From NCBI GenBank assembly GCA_031272985.1, contig JAISSU010000018.1, positions 1-64,000 on the forward strand: a stretch of DNA of 64,000 bases, in the 5' to 3' direction. The notes below the pieces were generated by a model. That model was not told the DNA's origin and made no database searches. It saw nothing but the letters and a program-made list of their open reading frames with translations. The stretch comes from Lachnospiraceae bacterium. Its GTDB lineage: Bacteria > Bacillota > Clostridia > Lachnospirales > Lachnospiraceae. The translations under genes were made by a program, and so were the position numbers. Every line of letters begins with the position of its first letter. The stretch's first letter is position 1. This document shows, one piece after another, positions 13,034 through 22,050 of the stretch.

Positions 13034-14218
13034 ATGAAAAGAATTAAAAGTGTTATCGCATTACTGCTTGCATTCATAATGATATTTATGCTGGCAGCCT
13101 GTAACAAACCGGCGGAGACGACCGAGACCACGGAAGAACCAAAGGAAGAAGAGGCAGAAACTACGACCGAAGAACCGGCAGAAGAACCGGCCGAAGCTGA
13201 AGTAACAGATTATAGGGATTTCACAATTGATGCTTCTAAGATTCCGCAAGAGAAATTAGATACGACTCTTTATCTCGCGGTTTCAGTTCGTGGATTAGAG
13301 AATCCCTACATCGCTACTATTAAAGTCGGTATGGAGTTATTTGCCGAGTATTTAGACGGAATCGGACAAAAATATGAGATGCAGGTGCTGGATTCAGGCG
13401 GATCGAATGATAAAGAAGTAGATAACATGCGTCAGTTCGCCGCAAAGGCAGACGGCAATGCTATCGCTTATGCCGACCCGAATGAAAACTCAATCGCATA
13501 TTCTTTAGCAGAGGCTATGGCAGAGTCAGGCGGATATATCGGAACAGCATGGAATAAACCCGATGATGTAGGTCCCGAAGATCTGACTCCGAACTGGGTT
13601 ATTCACACCTCTCCTGATAACGTCATTAACGGTTATGAAATCGCAAAGGCTCTCTTTGATGCTCAGGATGGAAAAGGCAAGATCTTTGTTCTTGAGGGTA
13701 TGATGGGAAATACCGCCGCGATCGATCGTGCAAAAGGTCTTGATCAGGCATTGGCAGAGTATCCGGATATCGAAGTGGTAGGACGTGATACAGCTAACTG
13801 GGCGACGGCCGAAGCATTGACATTAGTCGAGACTTGGCTAAATCAGAATCCGGATGTCGGCGGAATATGGTGTGCCAATGACAATATGGCAACAGGTGCT
13901 CTGCAAGCTCTTGACAAAGCCGGATTAAAGGGCAAAGTCGGCGTCGTGGGTATTGATGCGAATACTGATATCGTAGAAGCCGTTGCATCAGGTGATGCAG
14001 TCGCGACTGTATCTTCAAACGGTTATCTGCAGGGCGGCTATACTTTGGCTATCTGCTATGCCGCATGGACGGGACTTCTGGATGTTGAAGCCCTTCCGGC
14101 TGAGTTCCGTGAGTTTGCAACGCCTGCTACTGTTATTACAGGGGAAAATGTTGCTGAGTTCCAGTCCTATTCACCGGACTTTGATTTCTCAAAACCATTT
14201 GGCTGCAAGGCTGACTAA
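13034..14218 (+). CDS. Sugar ABC transporter substrate-binding lipoprotein
   Basis: A 394-residue lipoprotein of the RbsB-like (type I periplasmic-binding) family that captures a sugar outside the membrane. ATG 13034 follows GAGGAGG. Residues 1-23 form a lipoprotein signal with lipobox LAAC. An acidic, threonine-rich linker (about residues 25-55, many Glu/Thr/Pro) tethers the domain to the membrane. The mature domain begins with TLYLAVSVRGLENPY and contains the hinge-type segments VVGIDAN and WCANDNMATGAL. First gene of an importer with permeases and ATPase directly downstream. The ligand is unknown; the neighbouring enzymes point to a sugar, polyol or sugar acid. Confidence 0.92.
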   Translation: MKRIKSVIALLLAFIMIFMLAACNKPAETTETTEEPKEEEAETTTEEPAEEPAEAEVTDYRDFTIDASKIPQEKLDTTLYLAVSVRGLENPYIATIKVGMELFAEYLDGIGQKYEMQVLDSGGSNDKEVDNMRQFAAKADGNAIAYADPNENSIAYSLAEAMAESGGYIGTAWNKPDDVGPEDLTPNWVIHTSPDNVINGYEIAKALFDAQDGKGKIFVLEGMMGNTAAIDRAKGLDQALAEYPDIEVVGRDTANWATAEALTLVETWLNQNPDVGGIWCANDNMATGALQALDKAGLKGKVGVVGIDANTDIVEAVASGDAVATVSSNGYLQGGYTLAICYAAWTGLLDVEALPAEFREFATPATVITGENVAEFQSYSPDFDFSKPFGCKAD

Positions 14219-14248
14219 TTCGATAACGTAATAGGAAATAATCTTATA

Positions 14249-14286
14249 GGTGTGTCAGTCCCTCAAATAATGGGGGGCTGCACACC
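14249..14286 (+). terminator. Intercistronic hairpin after the binding-protein gene
   Basis: An imperfect stem pairs GGTGTGTCAGTCCC with GGGGGGCTGCACACC around an AT-rich loop. There is no T-run, so it is more likely an mRNA-stabilising or partial attenuating hairpin. This is a common arrangement that lets the binding protein be made in excess over the permease. Confidence 0.5.
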
Positions 14287-14337
14287 CGTAAATTGTGGTA
14301 AATATTGTCTTAATAATATGAAGGCAGGGACGTCACT

Positions 14338-15360
14338 ATGGCAATTAGAAATTCAGGAAATATGTCCATCACGGAAGAGTTTGCCGCGAAAATCAAACGT
14401 GATAATCAAAAAGAACGCATAATGAAGCTCGCGCCTGTGATAGTGCTTTTCGCTTTGATTCTCATTTTTTCGATAGTGTGCGGAAAAGATTTTGCTTCAC
14501 TTAAGAATCTGGTGGCAGTATTGAATCAATTAGCAATTCCGCTCTTAGTGGCTATCGGGCTTACTTTTGTTATAATGATTGGAGGAATAGATCTCTCAAT
14601 CAACGGAACCGTCGGTATGGCGGCTTCTCTCGTGGGAATTTTTGTAATGAACAATCGTTTCACCCAGTTTAATCTCGGAATCGGCGGTATCTTAATAGGA
14701 ATACTCTCAAGCGTCTTAGTAGGCTTTTTAGCGGGGCTAATACACGTATATTTGCGAATTCCTTCATTTATGGTGACATTCGCATTCATGTATGTGTGCA
14801 AGGGAATCGGGCTTTTGTCCTATTCGGGCGAACCTCCCACAATATTGGACCCGGTTTTAGCTGAGCTTCCGAAGAAATCTTTTATAGGAATTCCGTTTAT
14901 TACCTGGATGGCGCTGATTGTTCTGGGTATTTGTATTTTAATTCAGGAATATACGGCCTTTGGCCGATACATATATGCAGTGGGCACTGATGAGAGTATC
15001 TTAAGCGCGGTCGGCGTCAGCGTTAAAAAAGTAAAGGTAAAGGTATTTACTTTAGCCGGGCTTTGCTTTGGAATAGCAGGGGCATTGGCAGCGATAAGAT
15101 TAGGACAGGGGCAGGTAAATGTCGGGGAAGGTCTGATGTTTCCGGCTCAGGCGGCTGTGGTCGTCGGAGGAACATCACTCGCCGGCGGCAAAGGCGGTGT
15201 GATTAATACTATAGTTGGTGTTCTGGTCATGCGCGTATTAAGTAATGGTCTGGTTTTGATGGGTGTTAATCCTTATATAAGAACCGGAATAGAAGGAATA
15301 ATTATACTGGTGGCAGTTGCTCTGACGGTAGCCAGAGGCGCTAAAGTCATCAGCAAATAA
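14338..15360 (+). CDS. Sugar ABC transporter permease (RbsC-like), first copy
   Basis: A 340-residue integral membrane protein. After a 30-residue charged cytoplasmic N-terminus come about eight to ten hydrophobic helices. The family motif GGIDLSINGTVG lies near residue 82 and GGTSLAGGKGGVINT near residue 275; these regions contact the ATPase in the BPD_transp_2 family. It forms the membrane channel with the second permease (16928-17935), so the importer probably uses a permease heterodimer. ATG 14338 is preceded by GAAGGCAGGGACG. Confidence 0.92.
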   Translation: MAIRNSGNMSITEEFAAKIKRDNQKERIMKLAPVIVLFALILIFSIVCGKDFASLKNLVAVLNQLAIPLLVAIGLTFVIMIGGIDLSINGTVGMAASLVGIFVMNNRFTQFNLGIGGILIGILSSVLVGFLAGLIHVYLRIPSFMVTFAFMYVCKGIGLLSYSGEPPTILDPVLAELPKKSFIGIPFITWMALIVLGICILIQEYTAFGRYIYAVGTDESILSAVGVSVKKVKVKVFTLAGLCFGIAGALAAIRLGQGQVNVGEGLMFPAQAAVVVGGTSLAGGKGGVINTIVGVLVMRVLSNGLVLMGVNPYIRTGIEGIIILVAVALTVARGAKVISK

Positions 15361-15373
15361 GGGGGTGAGAGAA

Positions 15374-16912
15374 TTGGCAAATACTATAGATAATAAATTA
15401 TTATTCAGTGCAAAGAATATTGACAAGCATTATGCCGCTACTCACGCTCTTAAAGGTGTGGAGCTTGATGTGCATGAGGGAGAAATAGTAGGGTTAGTCG
15501 GGGAAAATGGTGCGGGCAAATCCACCCTCCTTAAGATAATTATCGGAGCGGAGAGCCCGACATCCGGTGAAATGACAATGCATGGAGAACCATATGACCC
15601 TAAGAATCCACTTGACGCAAATGCAAACGGCATAGGAATGGTTTTTCAGGAACAATCACTGATAGTCAGCCTGACCGTGGGACAAAACCTCTTTTTCGGG
15701 CACGAGAGGGAGTTTTCGAAGTTTGGAATAATTAACTGGCCTAAAGTCTATAAAGAAGCACAGCAAGTGCTCGAGGAAGTGGACATAAGCAATATCAATC
15801 CGCGGAAACGCGTCAATGAGCTGAATTTCGCCACGAGGCAGATGATTGAAATTGCAAAGGTTATGAATGTGACGAGGCAAGCAGGGGATCAGAAGTGCCT
15901 GATTCTACTTGATGAGCCCACCAGCGTCTTAAGCGAGACTGAAACAAAAAATCTCTTTGTACAGATGCGAAAAATAGCAGCCAAAGGGCACGCGGTAATA
16001 TTTGTTTCACATCGTTTGGACGAGGTGTTGGAAATCTCAGATAGAATATATGTGTATAAAGACGGAGCAAGTGTGGGGATGCTGGACACGAAGGATGCCT
16101 CTGAAATAAAGCTCTATGAAATGATGGTAGGGCGTACAACCTCGAGTGAGTATTATCAGATTGATAAGCAAAGTAAGCCGCAGGAAGAAGTGATATTAGA
16201 GGCAAGTGATTTAGGGCTTGCGGGAATCTTTAAGCATATAAATCTAAAGCTCCACAAAGGCGAAATTTTGGGTGTCTGCGGAGTGGTAGGAAGCGGAAAA
16301 GAAGAAATCTGTGAGGTTCTTTGCGGAGATGAAAAACCTACTTCCGGCGAATTGATTATAAAGGGCAAAAAAGTCAATTTCTCTTCACCGTCAAAAGGAC
16401 TTAGAGAAGGCATATTGATGATTCCAAAAGAGAGGCTCTTTGAGGGAATAGTAAGAACGCTTTCCGTACAGAATAATATTGCGCTTTCAAATTTAAAGAA
16501 GCTGTCAAAATTTTCGTTTGTTTCCGCCGCAAAGGTCAAAAAGCAGGCACTGCACTGGATAGATCAGATGAGAATAAAGACCAATTCTCCAAAAGAATTA
16601 ATGATTCAGCTCTCAGGAGGAAATCAGCAGAAGGTGGTATTCTCAAGGGCACTTGCCAGTGAATGCGATATATTGATTCTTAATCACCCGACCAGAGGTG
16701 TAGATGTGGGTGCGAAAGAAGAGATTTACACGCTTGTAAGAGAGATTGCGGCGTTAGGGAAGGCGATTATCCTTCTCGGGGACACGCTGGATGAGTGCAT
16801 AGGTATGAGTAACAGAGTAATCGTTATGAAAGACGGTTTGATTACAGGCGAATTTGATTCGGGCATTTACAATAAACCGAGTCAAGTCGACGTAGTCAGC
16901 CTGATGATGTAA
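15374..16912 (+). CDS. Sugar ABC transporter ATP-binding protein (RbsA/MglA-like)
   Basis: A duplicated ATPase of about 512 residues energising the importer. Domain one has Walker A GENGAGKST, a Q-loop in GMVFQEQ and Walker B LILLDEPTS; its signature is divergent (NFATRQ), as is usual for this family. Domain two has the degenerate P-loop GVVGSGKEE, signature LSGGNQQK and a Walker B with histidine (ILNHPTRGVD). TTG 15374 is preferred, with GGGGGTGA upstream; GTG 15365 is the alternative but lies too near that site. Only 13 bases separate it from the preceding permease stop, so the genes are co-transcribed. Confidence 0.93.
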   Translation: MANTIDNKLLFSAKNIDKHYAATHALKGVELDVHEGEIVGLVGENGAGKSTLLKIIIGAESPTSGEMTMHGEPYDPKNPLDANANGIGMVFQEQSLIVSLTVGQNLFFGHEREFSKFGIINWPKVYKEAQQVLEEVDISNINPRKRVNELNFATRQMIEIAKVMNVTRQAGDQKCLILLDEPTSVLSETETKNLFVQMRKIAAKGHAVIFVSHRLDEVLEISDRIYVYKDGASVGMLDTKDASEIKLYEMMVGRTTSSEYYQIDKQSKPQEEVILEASDLGLAGIFKHINLKLHKGEILGVCGVVGSGKEEICEVLCGDEKPTSGELIIKGKKVNFSSPSKGLREGILMIPKERLFEGIVRTLSVQNNIALSNLKKLSKFSFVSAAKVKKQALHWIDQMRIKTNSPKELMIQLSGGNQQKVVFSRALASECDILILNHPTRGVDVGAKEEIYTLVREIAALGKAIILLGDTLDECIGMSNRVIVMKDGLITGEFDSGIYNKPSQVDVVSLMM

Positions 16913-16927
16913 AGGGGGATCGTATTT

Positions 16928-17935
16928 ATGGCTTCGAATAAAACAGTGGATATCGGAAAACGAATGCGTCTTCAGGAACATCTGATGAAATATTTCAGTT
17001 TTTCAGCGATAGTAATTTTGATTATTGCTTTTTCGGCGTCGCAACAGAATTTCCTTGGAAAAGCTAACCTAAAAACCTTGCTTTCGGATTCTGCGCCGCT
17101 CATTATCATGTCAATCGGAATGACTTTTATACTGATATTAGGATCTATTGATTTGGCAATGGGTTCGGTTTGCTCGGTCGCAAACGTGCTGACTGTCATG
17201 GTATTAAATGACATAGGGCCGTCGCTGTCTTCGCCGGTTTTGGCGGCCTTTCTGGCACTTGTAGTCTCAATCATTTTCGGGGCGTTTGCGGGGGTAATAC
17301 AAGGAATTATACATGTAAAACTAAAGGTACCTTCGTTTATTGCATCACTTGGGTTTATGTCGCTATGGCAATCAGTAGCACTTCTCATTACTGAGGCGCC
17401 TGTTTCGGTGGCAAAAGCGATGTGGCCTGCAATAGAGTGGGTAAAGGTGACCTTCGGGGTAATAGGTCTACCATTGATACTGGCATTAATCGGCGTTGCA
17501 ATATTATATGTTATACAGAACTATACAACTATCGGAAGGTCGCTTTATTCCATCGGGGGCAATGAAAGAGCGTCGAGAATAGCGGGTATATCCGTTGATA
17601 AGGTAAAAATATCGCTGTTTGTTGTGAGCGGAATTTGCGCGGCTTTGGGCGGATATTTCCTGGCGGCAAAGCTTAGGAGCTCTGCTCCGCGTGTGGGTGA
17701 TTCTTTTACCCTCTTAATCGTTGCAGCAGTGGCTCTTGGCGGGACGTCGCTCTCCGGCGGGCGCGGAGGGGTGCTCGGAACAGTGCTCGGAGTATTTACG
17801 GTTTCGGTTATCCAGAACGGTATGAATTTCATCGGCGTTGATGCATATTGGCAAAATATTGTTTTTGGTCTTTTTGTTCTGGCTGCAGTTGCGATAAGCG
17901 TGGACAGGTCGGTAAGAGGACTGGTGGTCAAGTGA
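16928..17935 (+). CDS. Sugar ABC transporter permease (RbsC-like), second copy
   Basis: A 335-residue membrane protein paralogous to the product of 14338-15360: ILGSIDLAMGSV and GGTSLSGGRGGVLGT occupy the same positions as the motifs of the first permease. About eight to ten membrane helices are visible. ATG 16928 follows AAAGGGGG at good spacing. It completes a binding protein, permease, ATPase, permease set. Confidence 0.92.
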   Translation: MASNKTVDIGKRMRLQEHLMKYFSFSAIVILIIAFSASQQNFLGKANLKTLLSDSAPLIIMSIGMTFILILGSIDLAMGSVCSVANVLTVMVLNDIGPSLSSPVLAAFLALVVSIIFGAFAGVIQGIIHVKLKVPSFIASLGFMSLWQSVALLITEAPVSVAKAMWPAIEWVKVTFGVIGLPLILALIGVAILYVIQNYTTIGRSLYSIGGNERASRIAGISVDKVKISLFVVSGICAALGGYFLAAKLRSSAPRVGDSFTLLIVAAVALGGTSLSGGRGGVLGTVLGVFTVSVIQNGMNFIGVDAYWQNIVFGLFVLAAVAISVDRSVRGLVVK

Positions 17936-17973
17936 TGTTCCCTGACAAATAACAAGAGAGGGCGGCGAAAAAG

Positions 17974-18600
17974 TTGGCTGATATTAATGACAAATTTGCA
18001 AAACATAAAATTATTCCTGTTATAGCTCTTGATAATGCAGATGATTCCGAAAAGCTGGCGGAAGCGCTAATCAGCGGAGGTCTGCCTGTCGCTGAAATCA
18101 CCTTCAGGACTGCCGCAGCCGAAGAGTCAATAAAAAGGGTTTCAAAGGCTTTTCCCGATATGTTAGTCGGAGCCGGTACGGTAATGAATGCCGAGCAGGC
18201 TAAAAGGGCAATGGAAGCCGGAGCAAAATTCGTGGTAACAGCCGGATTCTCAAAGGAGGTAGCAGGATTTTGCTTTGATAATGAGCTTCCGCTTTTCCCC
18301 GGGGTTTGCACACCTACAGAGCTAATGTTCCTCGCAGAATTCGGACTCAAGGTCGCTAAATTCTTCCCTGCGGTACAATTCGGGGGAGTAGCGACATTAA
18401 AGGCTTTTTCGGGGCCGTTTACGGATATGCGTTTTATCCCGACCGGCGGTATTTCCGATAAGAATATCTTGGAATTTTTGGCTTTCCCAAAGGTATTGGC
18501 CTGCGGCGGGAGCTGGATGGTAAAAAAAGAAATGATTGCCGCCGGTGATTTTGCCGGAATTTCGGCGCTGACTGCTAAGGCGGTAGAGTTGGTAGGGTAA
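17974..18600 (+). CDS. KDPG/KHG-type 2-keto-3-deoxy aldolase
   Basis: A 208-residue class I aldolase of the Eda family, cleaving 2-keto-3-deoxy sugar acid phosphates (or related hydroxyketo acids) to pyruvate and an aldehyde. The active-site set is complete: Glu41 and Arg45 (VAEITFRT), PGVCTPTE (109-116) and Schiff-base Lys129 (KFFPA). TTG 17974 is used; GAGGGCGGCG lies upstream. It directly follows the importer genes and begins the enzyme block. A dehydratase that would make its usual substrate is absent from the window, so its physiological substrate may be unusual. Confidence 0.9.
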   Translation: MADINDKFAKHKIIPVIALDNADDSEKLAEALISGGLPVAEITFRTAAAEESIKRVSKAFPDMLVGAGTVMNAEQAKRAMEAGAKFVVTAGFSKEVAGFCFDNELPLFPGVCTPTELMFLAEFGLKVAKFFPAVQFGGVATLKAFSGPFTDMRFIPTGGISDKNILEFLAFPKVLACGGSWMVKKEMIAAGDFAGISALTAKAVELVG

Positions 18601-18602
18601 TT

Positions 18603-19571
18603 ATGCTTAATAAAGACAGTGCTTATGTGCGAAGCGTCAGGGGCCAAGTCAGCACAGAAGATTTGGGGTTTACGCACTGCCACGAACATATTTGGATTGA
18701 AAAAGGCAGAAGCTTCGAGATTAATTCGGTCTTGTGCATTGACAGCATGAAATGTTCGGAAGCCGAGCTTTCGGGTTTCAAAAAAGTCGGAGGGGGCACC
18801 ATAGTGGATGCTCAGCCGGTGGGGTGCGGAAGAAACGCTGTTAAACTAAAAGAATTGTCGGAAAGAAGCGGCGTGAATATCATTGCCTCAACGGGATTTC
18901 ATAAGCTGATTTACTACCCCCGTTCGCACTGGATTTATGAAATGTCGCAATCGGAATTAACTGATTTGTTTGCCAATGAGTTGGTTAAGGGCATGCATCT
19001 ATTATCTGACATTGAACTTTCATACGGACATTGCGATGCGACGGCAGGCATAATAAAGACGGCTTTTGATGATAAATTTGATTCAGAATACTATAAAAAG
19101 CTCTTTGGTGCTGCGGTTAATGCAGCAAAGGAATGCAAGGCACCGGTAATGGTTCATATTGATAATGGGACAGATCCGTTAAAGCTTGCAAGATGGTTTG
19201 AAACTGAAGGAATGGAGCTTACGAAATTAATATTCTGTCATATGGACAGGGCAGTTCCTGATTTAAATGTCCATGAAGTAATCGCGAGATGTGGGATTTT
19301 TTTAGAATATGATACCGTGGCAAGATATAAATATCACGATGACGGACACGAAGTAAAACTAATCATGGAGATGATAGAAAGAGGATTTGCGGACAATATT
19401 TTGATGGGACTTGACACAACAAGACTGAGACTGTCGGCGTATGGAGGCGCACCGGGGCTTACCTTCCTAAAACAGAATTTTGTGCCGTATTTGACTGGGC
19501 AGGGGGCATCGGAAAGTGATATCGATAAGATATTCTTCCAGAACCCGAAAAGAGCACTTAAGGAGAATTAA
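18603..19571 (+). CDS. Phosphotriesterase-family lactonase-like hydrolase
   Basis: A 322-residue amidohydrolase-superfamily protein related to bacterial phosphotriesterase homologues, most of which are sugar lactonases. The N-terminal metal motif THCHEH gives His27 and His29; a lysine in GIIKTAF is the likely carbamylated bridge, with further ligands in MVHIDN, FCHMDR and GLDTTR. ATG 18603 starts 2 bases after the aldolase stop. In this operon it probably opens a sugar-acid lactone made by one of the dehydrogenases. It is unrelated in fold to the SMP-30 lactonase further downstream, so the pathway may contain two lactone-opening steps. Confidence 0.88.
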   Translation: MLNKDSAYVRSVRGQVSTEDLGFTHCHEHIWIEKGRSFEINSVLCIDSMKCSEAELSGFKKVGGGTIVDAQPVGCGRNAVKLKELSERSGVNIIASTGFHKLIYYPRSHWIYEMSQSELTDLFANELVKGMHLLSDIELSYGHCDATAGIIKTAFDDKFDSEYYKKLFGAAVNAAKECKAPVMVHIDNGTDPLKLARWFETEGMELTKLIFCHMDRAVPDLNVHEVIARCGIFLEYDTVARYKYHDDGHEVKLIMEMIERGFADNILMGLDTTRLRLSAYGGAPGLTFLKQNFVPYLTGQGASESDIDKIFFQNPKRALKEN

Positions 19572-19572
19572 T

Positions 19573-20508
19573 ATGTTTGACTTTACACCGGCGACGAAGC
19601 CAACCATCTATTTCATTGGTGTGACAACAACAAAAAGCTCGATTATGAAAGTATTCCCGCTTTGGGCAAAGGCGCTGGGGCTTGATGATGCAGTAATCAA
19701 AGGTTTTGATTTAGCCTTGCATGCACCGTCAGAGGATTATCGCGAGGTCGTCTCGTTTATAAAAAACGACCCGCTTAGTCTGGGAGCACTCGTAACGACA
19801 CACAAACTGGACTTATTTAAAGCGTGTTTCGATATGTTTGATTACATTGATCCATATGCGATGAAATTAAGCGAGGTTTCTTCGCTCTCAAAAAAGGACG
19901 GAAAGTTTTGCGCCCATGCGAAGGATCCGATTTCAAGCGGTCTCGCGCTTGAACGCTTTGTCCCACAGAATTTTTGGAAGGAGCACAAAGGTGAGGTGCT
20001 TTTGATGGGAGCAGGAGGGTCATCTCTTGCGATGTCTCTATATTTAACAGGTGAGAAATTTGAAGACAATGTTCCAAAAGCCATAACTATTGCGAATAGG
20101 TCTTTGCCAAGGCTTGATTCAGCTAAGGCAATGCTTGATGGGATTAATGAAAAAACTGAAATGCGCTTTATTCATAAGCCTACTCCTGATGGTAATGATG
20201 AACTGGTTGCTAAATTGCCGCCGTATTCATTGATTGTCAATGCCACAGGACTCGGAAAAGATGCGCCGGGTTCACCCACTACGGACGGCGTTGATTATCC
20301 GGTGGACTCATTGGTTTGGGAAATAAACTACCGCGGGGAGCTTCTCTTTATGGAGCAGGCAAAAAGACAGGAAAAAGAGAAAAGACTTCACATAGAAGAC
20401 GGGTGGAATTATTTCATTTACGGATGGACACAAGTCATAGCGGAGGTTTTCCATATTGATATTGCTGATGACAAGCTTAAAGAGCTAAGCGAGATTGCAA
20501 AGTTGTAA
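19573..20508 (+). CDS. Shikimate dehydrogenase-like oxidoreductase, divergent
   Basis: A 311-residue protein with the AroE two-domain plan. The catalytic dyad appears conserved as Lys78 (VTTHKLD) and Asp118 (AKDPISSG). A nucleotide-binding GAGGSS lies near residue 145 and NATGLGKD near residue 225. The shikimate-binding serine motif (HSxSP in AroE) is replaced by a KSSIMK stretch (21-26), so it very likely acts on something other than shikimate. ATG 19573 follows AGGAG. It sits between the lactonase and phosphoglucose isomerase genes with no aromatic-amino-acid genes near, suggesting a sugar-derived hydroxy or keto acid as substrate. Confidence 0.75.
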   Translation: MFDFTPATKPTIYFIGVTTTKSSIMKVFPLWAKALGLDDAVIKGFDLALHAPSEDYREVVSFIKNDPLSLGALVTTHKLDLFKACFDMFDYIDPYAMKLSEVSSLSKKDGKFCAHAKDPISSGLALERFVPQNFWKEHKGEVLLMGAGGSSLAMSLYLTGEKFEDNVPKAITIANRSLPRLDSAKAMLDGINEKTEMRFIHKPTPDGNDELVAKLPPYSLIVNATGLGKDAPGSPTTDGVDYPVDSLVWEINYRGELLFMEQAKRQEKEKRLHIEDGWNYFIYGWTQVIAEVFHIDIADDKLKELSEIAKL

Positions 20509-20528
20509 CATTTTTGACGGAGGTATGT

Positions 20529-21110
20529 ATGAGTGCCGGATTTAACTGGGAGCAGGGATTTTTATTAGACTTTGATTTATTAACCGGTCTTTCTAAAGGA
20601 GCGAATGCTTCGAAACGCTATCTTTCGCAAATGAAAGAGATGTACTACGACGAAAGCGCAGTTTCAAAGTGTTTAGATGGGGGAGATCCTCTCATTTATG
20701 AGTTTTATGAACTCGGCGCCCCTGAGGATGCGGGCGCATTGGCATTCGGGACGTCTATTGTCTATCCCGGGAAAATCGGCGATGAATATTTTATGACGAA
20801 AGGTCATTTTCATACAATTATAGCGACTTCCGAAGTTTATTATTGTCTCGCAGGTAAAGGGGCAATGCTCTGTGAAAATCCTGAAGGCGACGTAAAGTTA
20901 TTTGAATTGGAAGCCGGAAAAGCCCTCTATGTGCCTCCCCGTTATGCGCACAGGAGTATTAATACAGGGCAGGAGACGCTGGTCACTTTCTTTGTATTCA
21001 GAGGCGATGCCGGGCATGATTATGGAACAATAGAAGAAAAAGGATACAGAAAGCTCTTGGTTGAAAAAGACCAAAAACCGACACTTGTTGATAACCCTAA
21101 GTGGAGTTGA
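20529..21110 (+). CDS. Cupin-type glucose-6-phosphate isomerase
   Basis: A 193-residue cupin resembling the archaeal-type phosphoglucose isomerase rather than the common PGI fold. The metal ligands are intact: His93, His95 and Glu102 in KGHFH and SEVYY, and His141 in YAHRS. This family interconverts aldose and ketose 6-phosphates through a metal-bound enediol. ATG 20529 follows GGAGG; ATG 20525 is out of frame. In the operon it may isomerise a pathway-specific sugar phosphate, since central glycolysis normally has its own isomerase. Confidence 0.88.
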   Translation: MSAGFNWEQGFLLDFDLLTGLSKGANASKRYLSQMKEMYYDESAVSKCLDGGDPLIYEFYELGAPEDAGALAFGTSIVYPGKIGDEYFMTKGHFHTIIATSEVYYCLAGKGAMLCENPEGDVKLFELEAGKALYVPPRYAHRSINTGQETLVTFFVFRGDAGHDYGTIEEKGYRKLLVEKDQKPTLVDNPKWS

Positions 21111-21112
21111 TT

Positions 21113-22045
21113 ATGCCGGATAAAATACTTGCAACACCGAGATCTTTTGGAAAAACAGATACGACACCCATAAAGCTTCTGGAGGATGCCGGATACGAGG
21201 TGGTTTTAAATCCCGTCGGGCGAATCTTAACCGAAGAAGAAATGATAGAGTATATCGCCGATGTGAGCGGAATCATAGTGGGAGTCGACCCATTATCATC
21301 GAGTGTGATGGCCTCGGCGAATAAACTGAAAGCGATCTCAAAATATGGCGTCGGGACCGACAATATTGACCTGGATGAAGCTAAAAGGTTGGGTATTCCC
21401 GTTTCAATCACTAAAGGTGCTAACGCAAATGCGGTGGCGGATTTTGCCTTTACTTTGATGTGCGCCTGTGCAAGGAAAGTGACTGAGATAGACGCAAAAT
21501 GCCATAATAAAGACTGGGGAAAGGTAACGACTGCGGACATTTACGGTAAAAAGCTCGGAATATTGGGTTTGGGCGCAGTGGGCAAGGGACTCGCAAAAAG
21601 GGCGGGGGGATTTGAAATGGAAATCCTCGCATATGATGTATATTGGGATGATGATTTTGCAAAGGAAAGAGGTATTAAGTACGCGGAACCTGAAAAAATA
21701 TACAAAGAATGTGATTTTATTTCAGTGCATATGCCGCTTACAAAAGAGACGCAAAATTGGATAGGAGATAAGGAATTTCAGCTGATGAAGCCTACCGCGA
21801 TATTGATAAATACGGCACGCGGTGGTATTATTGATGAAGATTCATTAGCAAAGGCTCTGCATGAAAAAACAATTTATGCAGCAGGTATTGATACATTTTC
21901 CAATGAGCCGCCGGCTAATGAGCAGTTGTATAAATTACCTAATCTTATAATGGGTTCACATTGCGCAGCCTCTACGCAAGGAGCAGTATCTGCCATGGGA
22001 ATGATGGCTGCCGAAAACCTGTTACAGTCTTTGCGGAAGGAATAA
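21113..22045 (+). CDS. D-2-hydroxyacid dehydrogenase family protein
   Basis: A 310-residue NAD-dependent dehydrogenase like 3-phosphoglycerate dehydrogenase without its regulatory domains. Rossmann motif GLGAVGKG near residue 150, and the catalytic triad segments NTARGG (Arg), DTFSNEPP (Glu) and GSHCAAST (His), are all present. ATG 21113 overlaps nothing and uses GGAG inside the end of the previous gene. It would interconvert a 2-hydroxy acid and a 2-keto acid. In this operon it could supply the keto acid cleaved by the KDPG-type aldolase, an inference from context. Confidence 0.9.
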   Translation: MPDKILATPRSFGKTDTTPIKLLEDAGYEVVLNPVGRILTEEEMIEYIADVSGIIVGVDPLSSSVMASANKLKAISKYGVGTDNIDLDEAKRLGIPVSITKGANANAVADFAFTLMCACARKVTEIDAKCHNKDWGKVTTADIYGKKLGILGLGAVGKGLAKRAGGFEMEILAYDVYWDDDFAKERGIKYAEPEKIYKECDFISVHMPLTKETQNWIGDKEFQLMKPTAILINTARGGIIDEDSLAKALHEKTIYAAGIDTFSNEPPANEQLYKLPNLIMGSHCAASTQGAVSAMGMMAAENLLQSLRKE

Positions 22046-22050
22046 TACTT

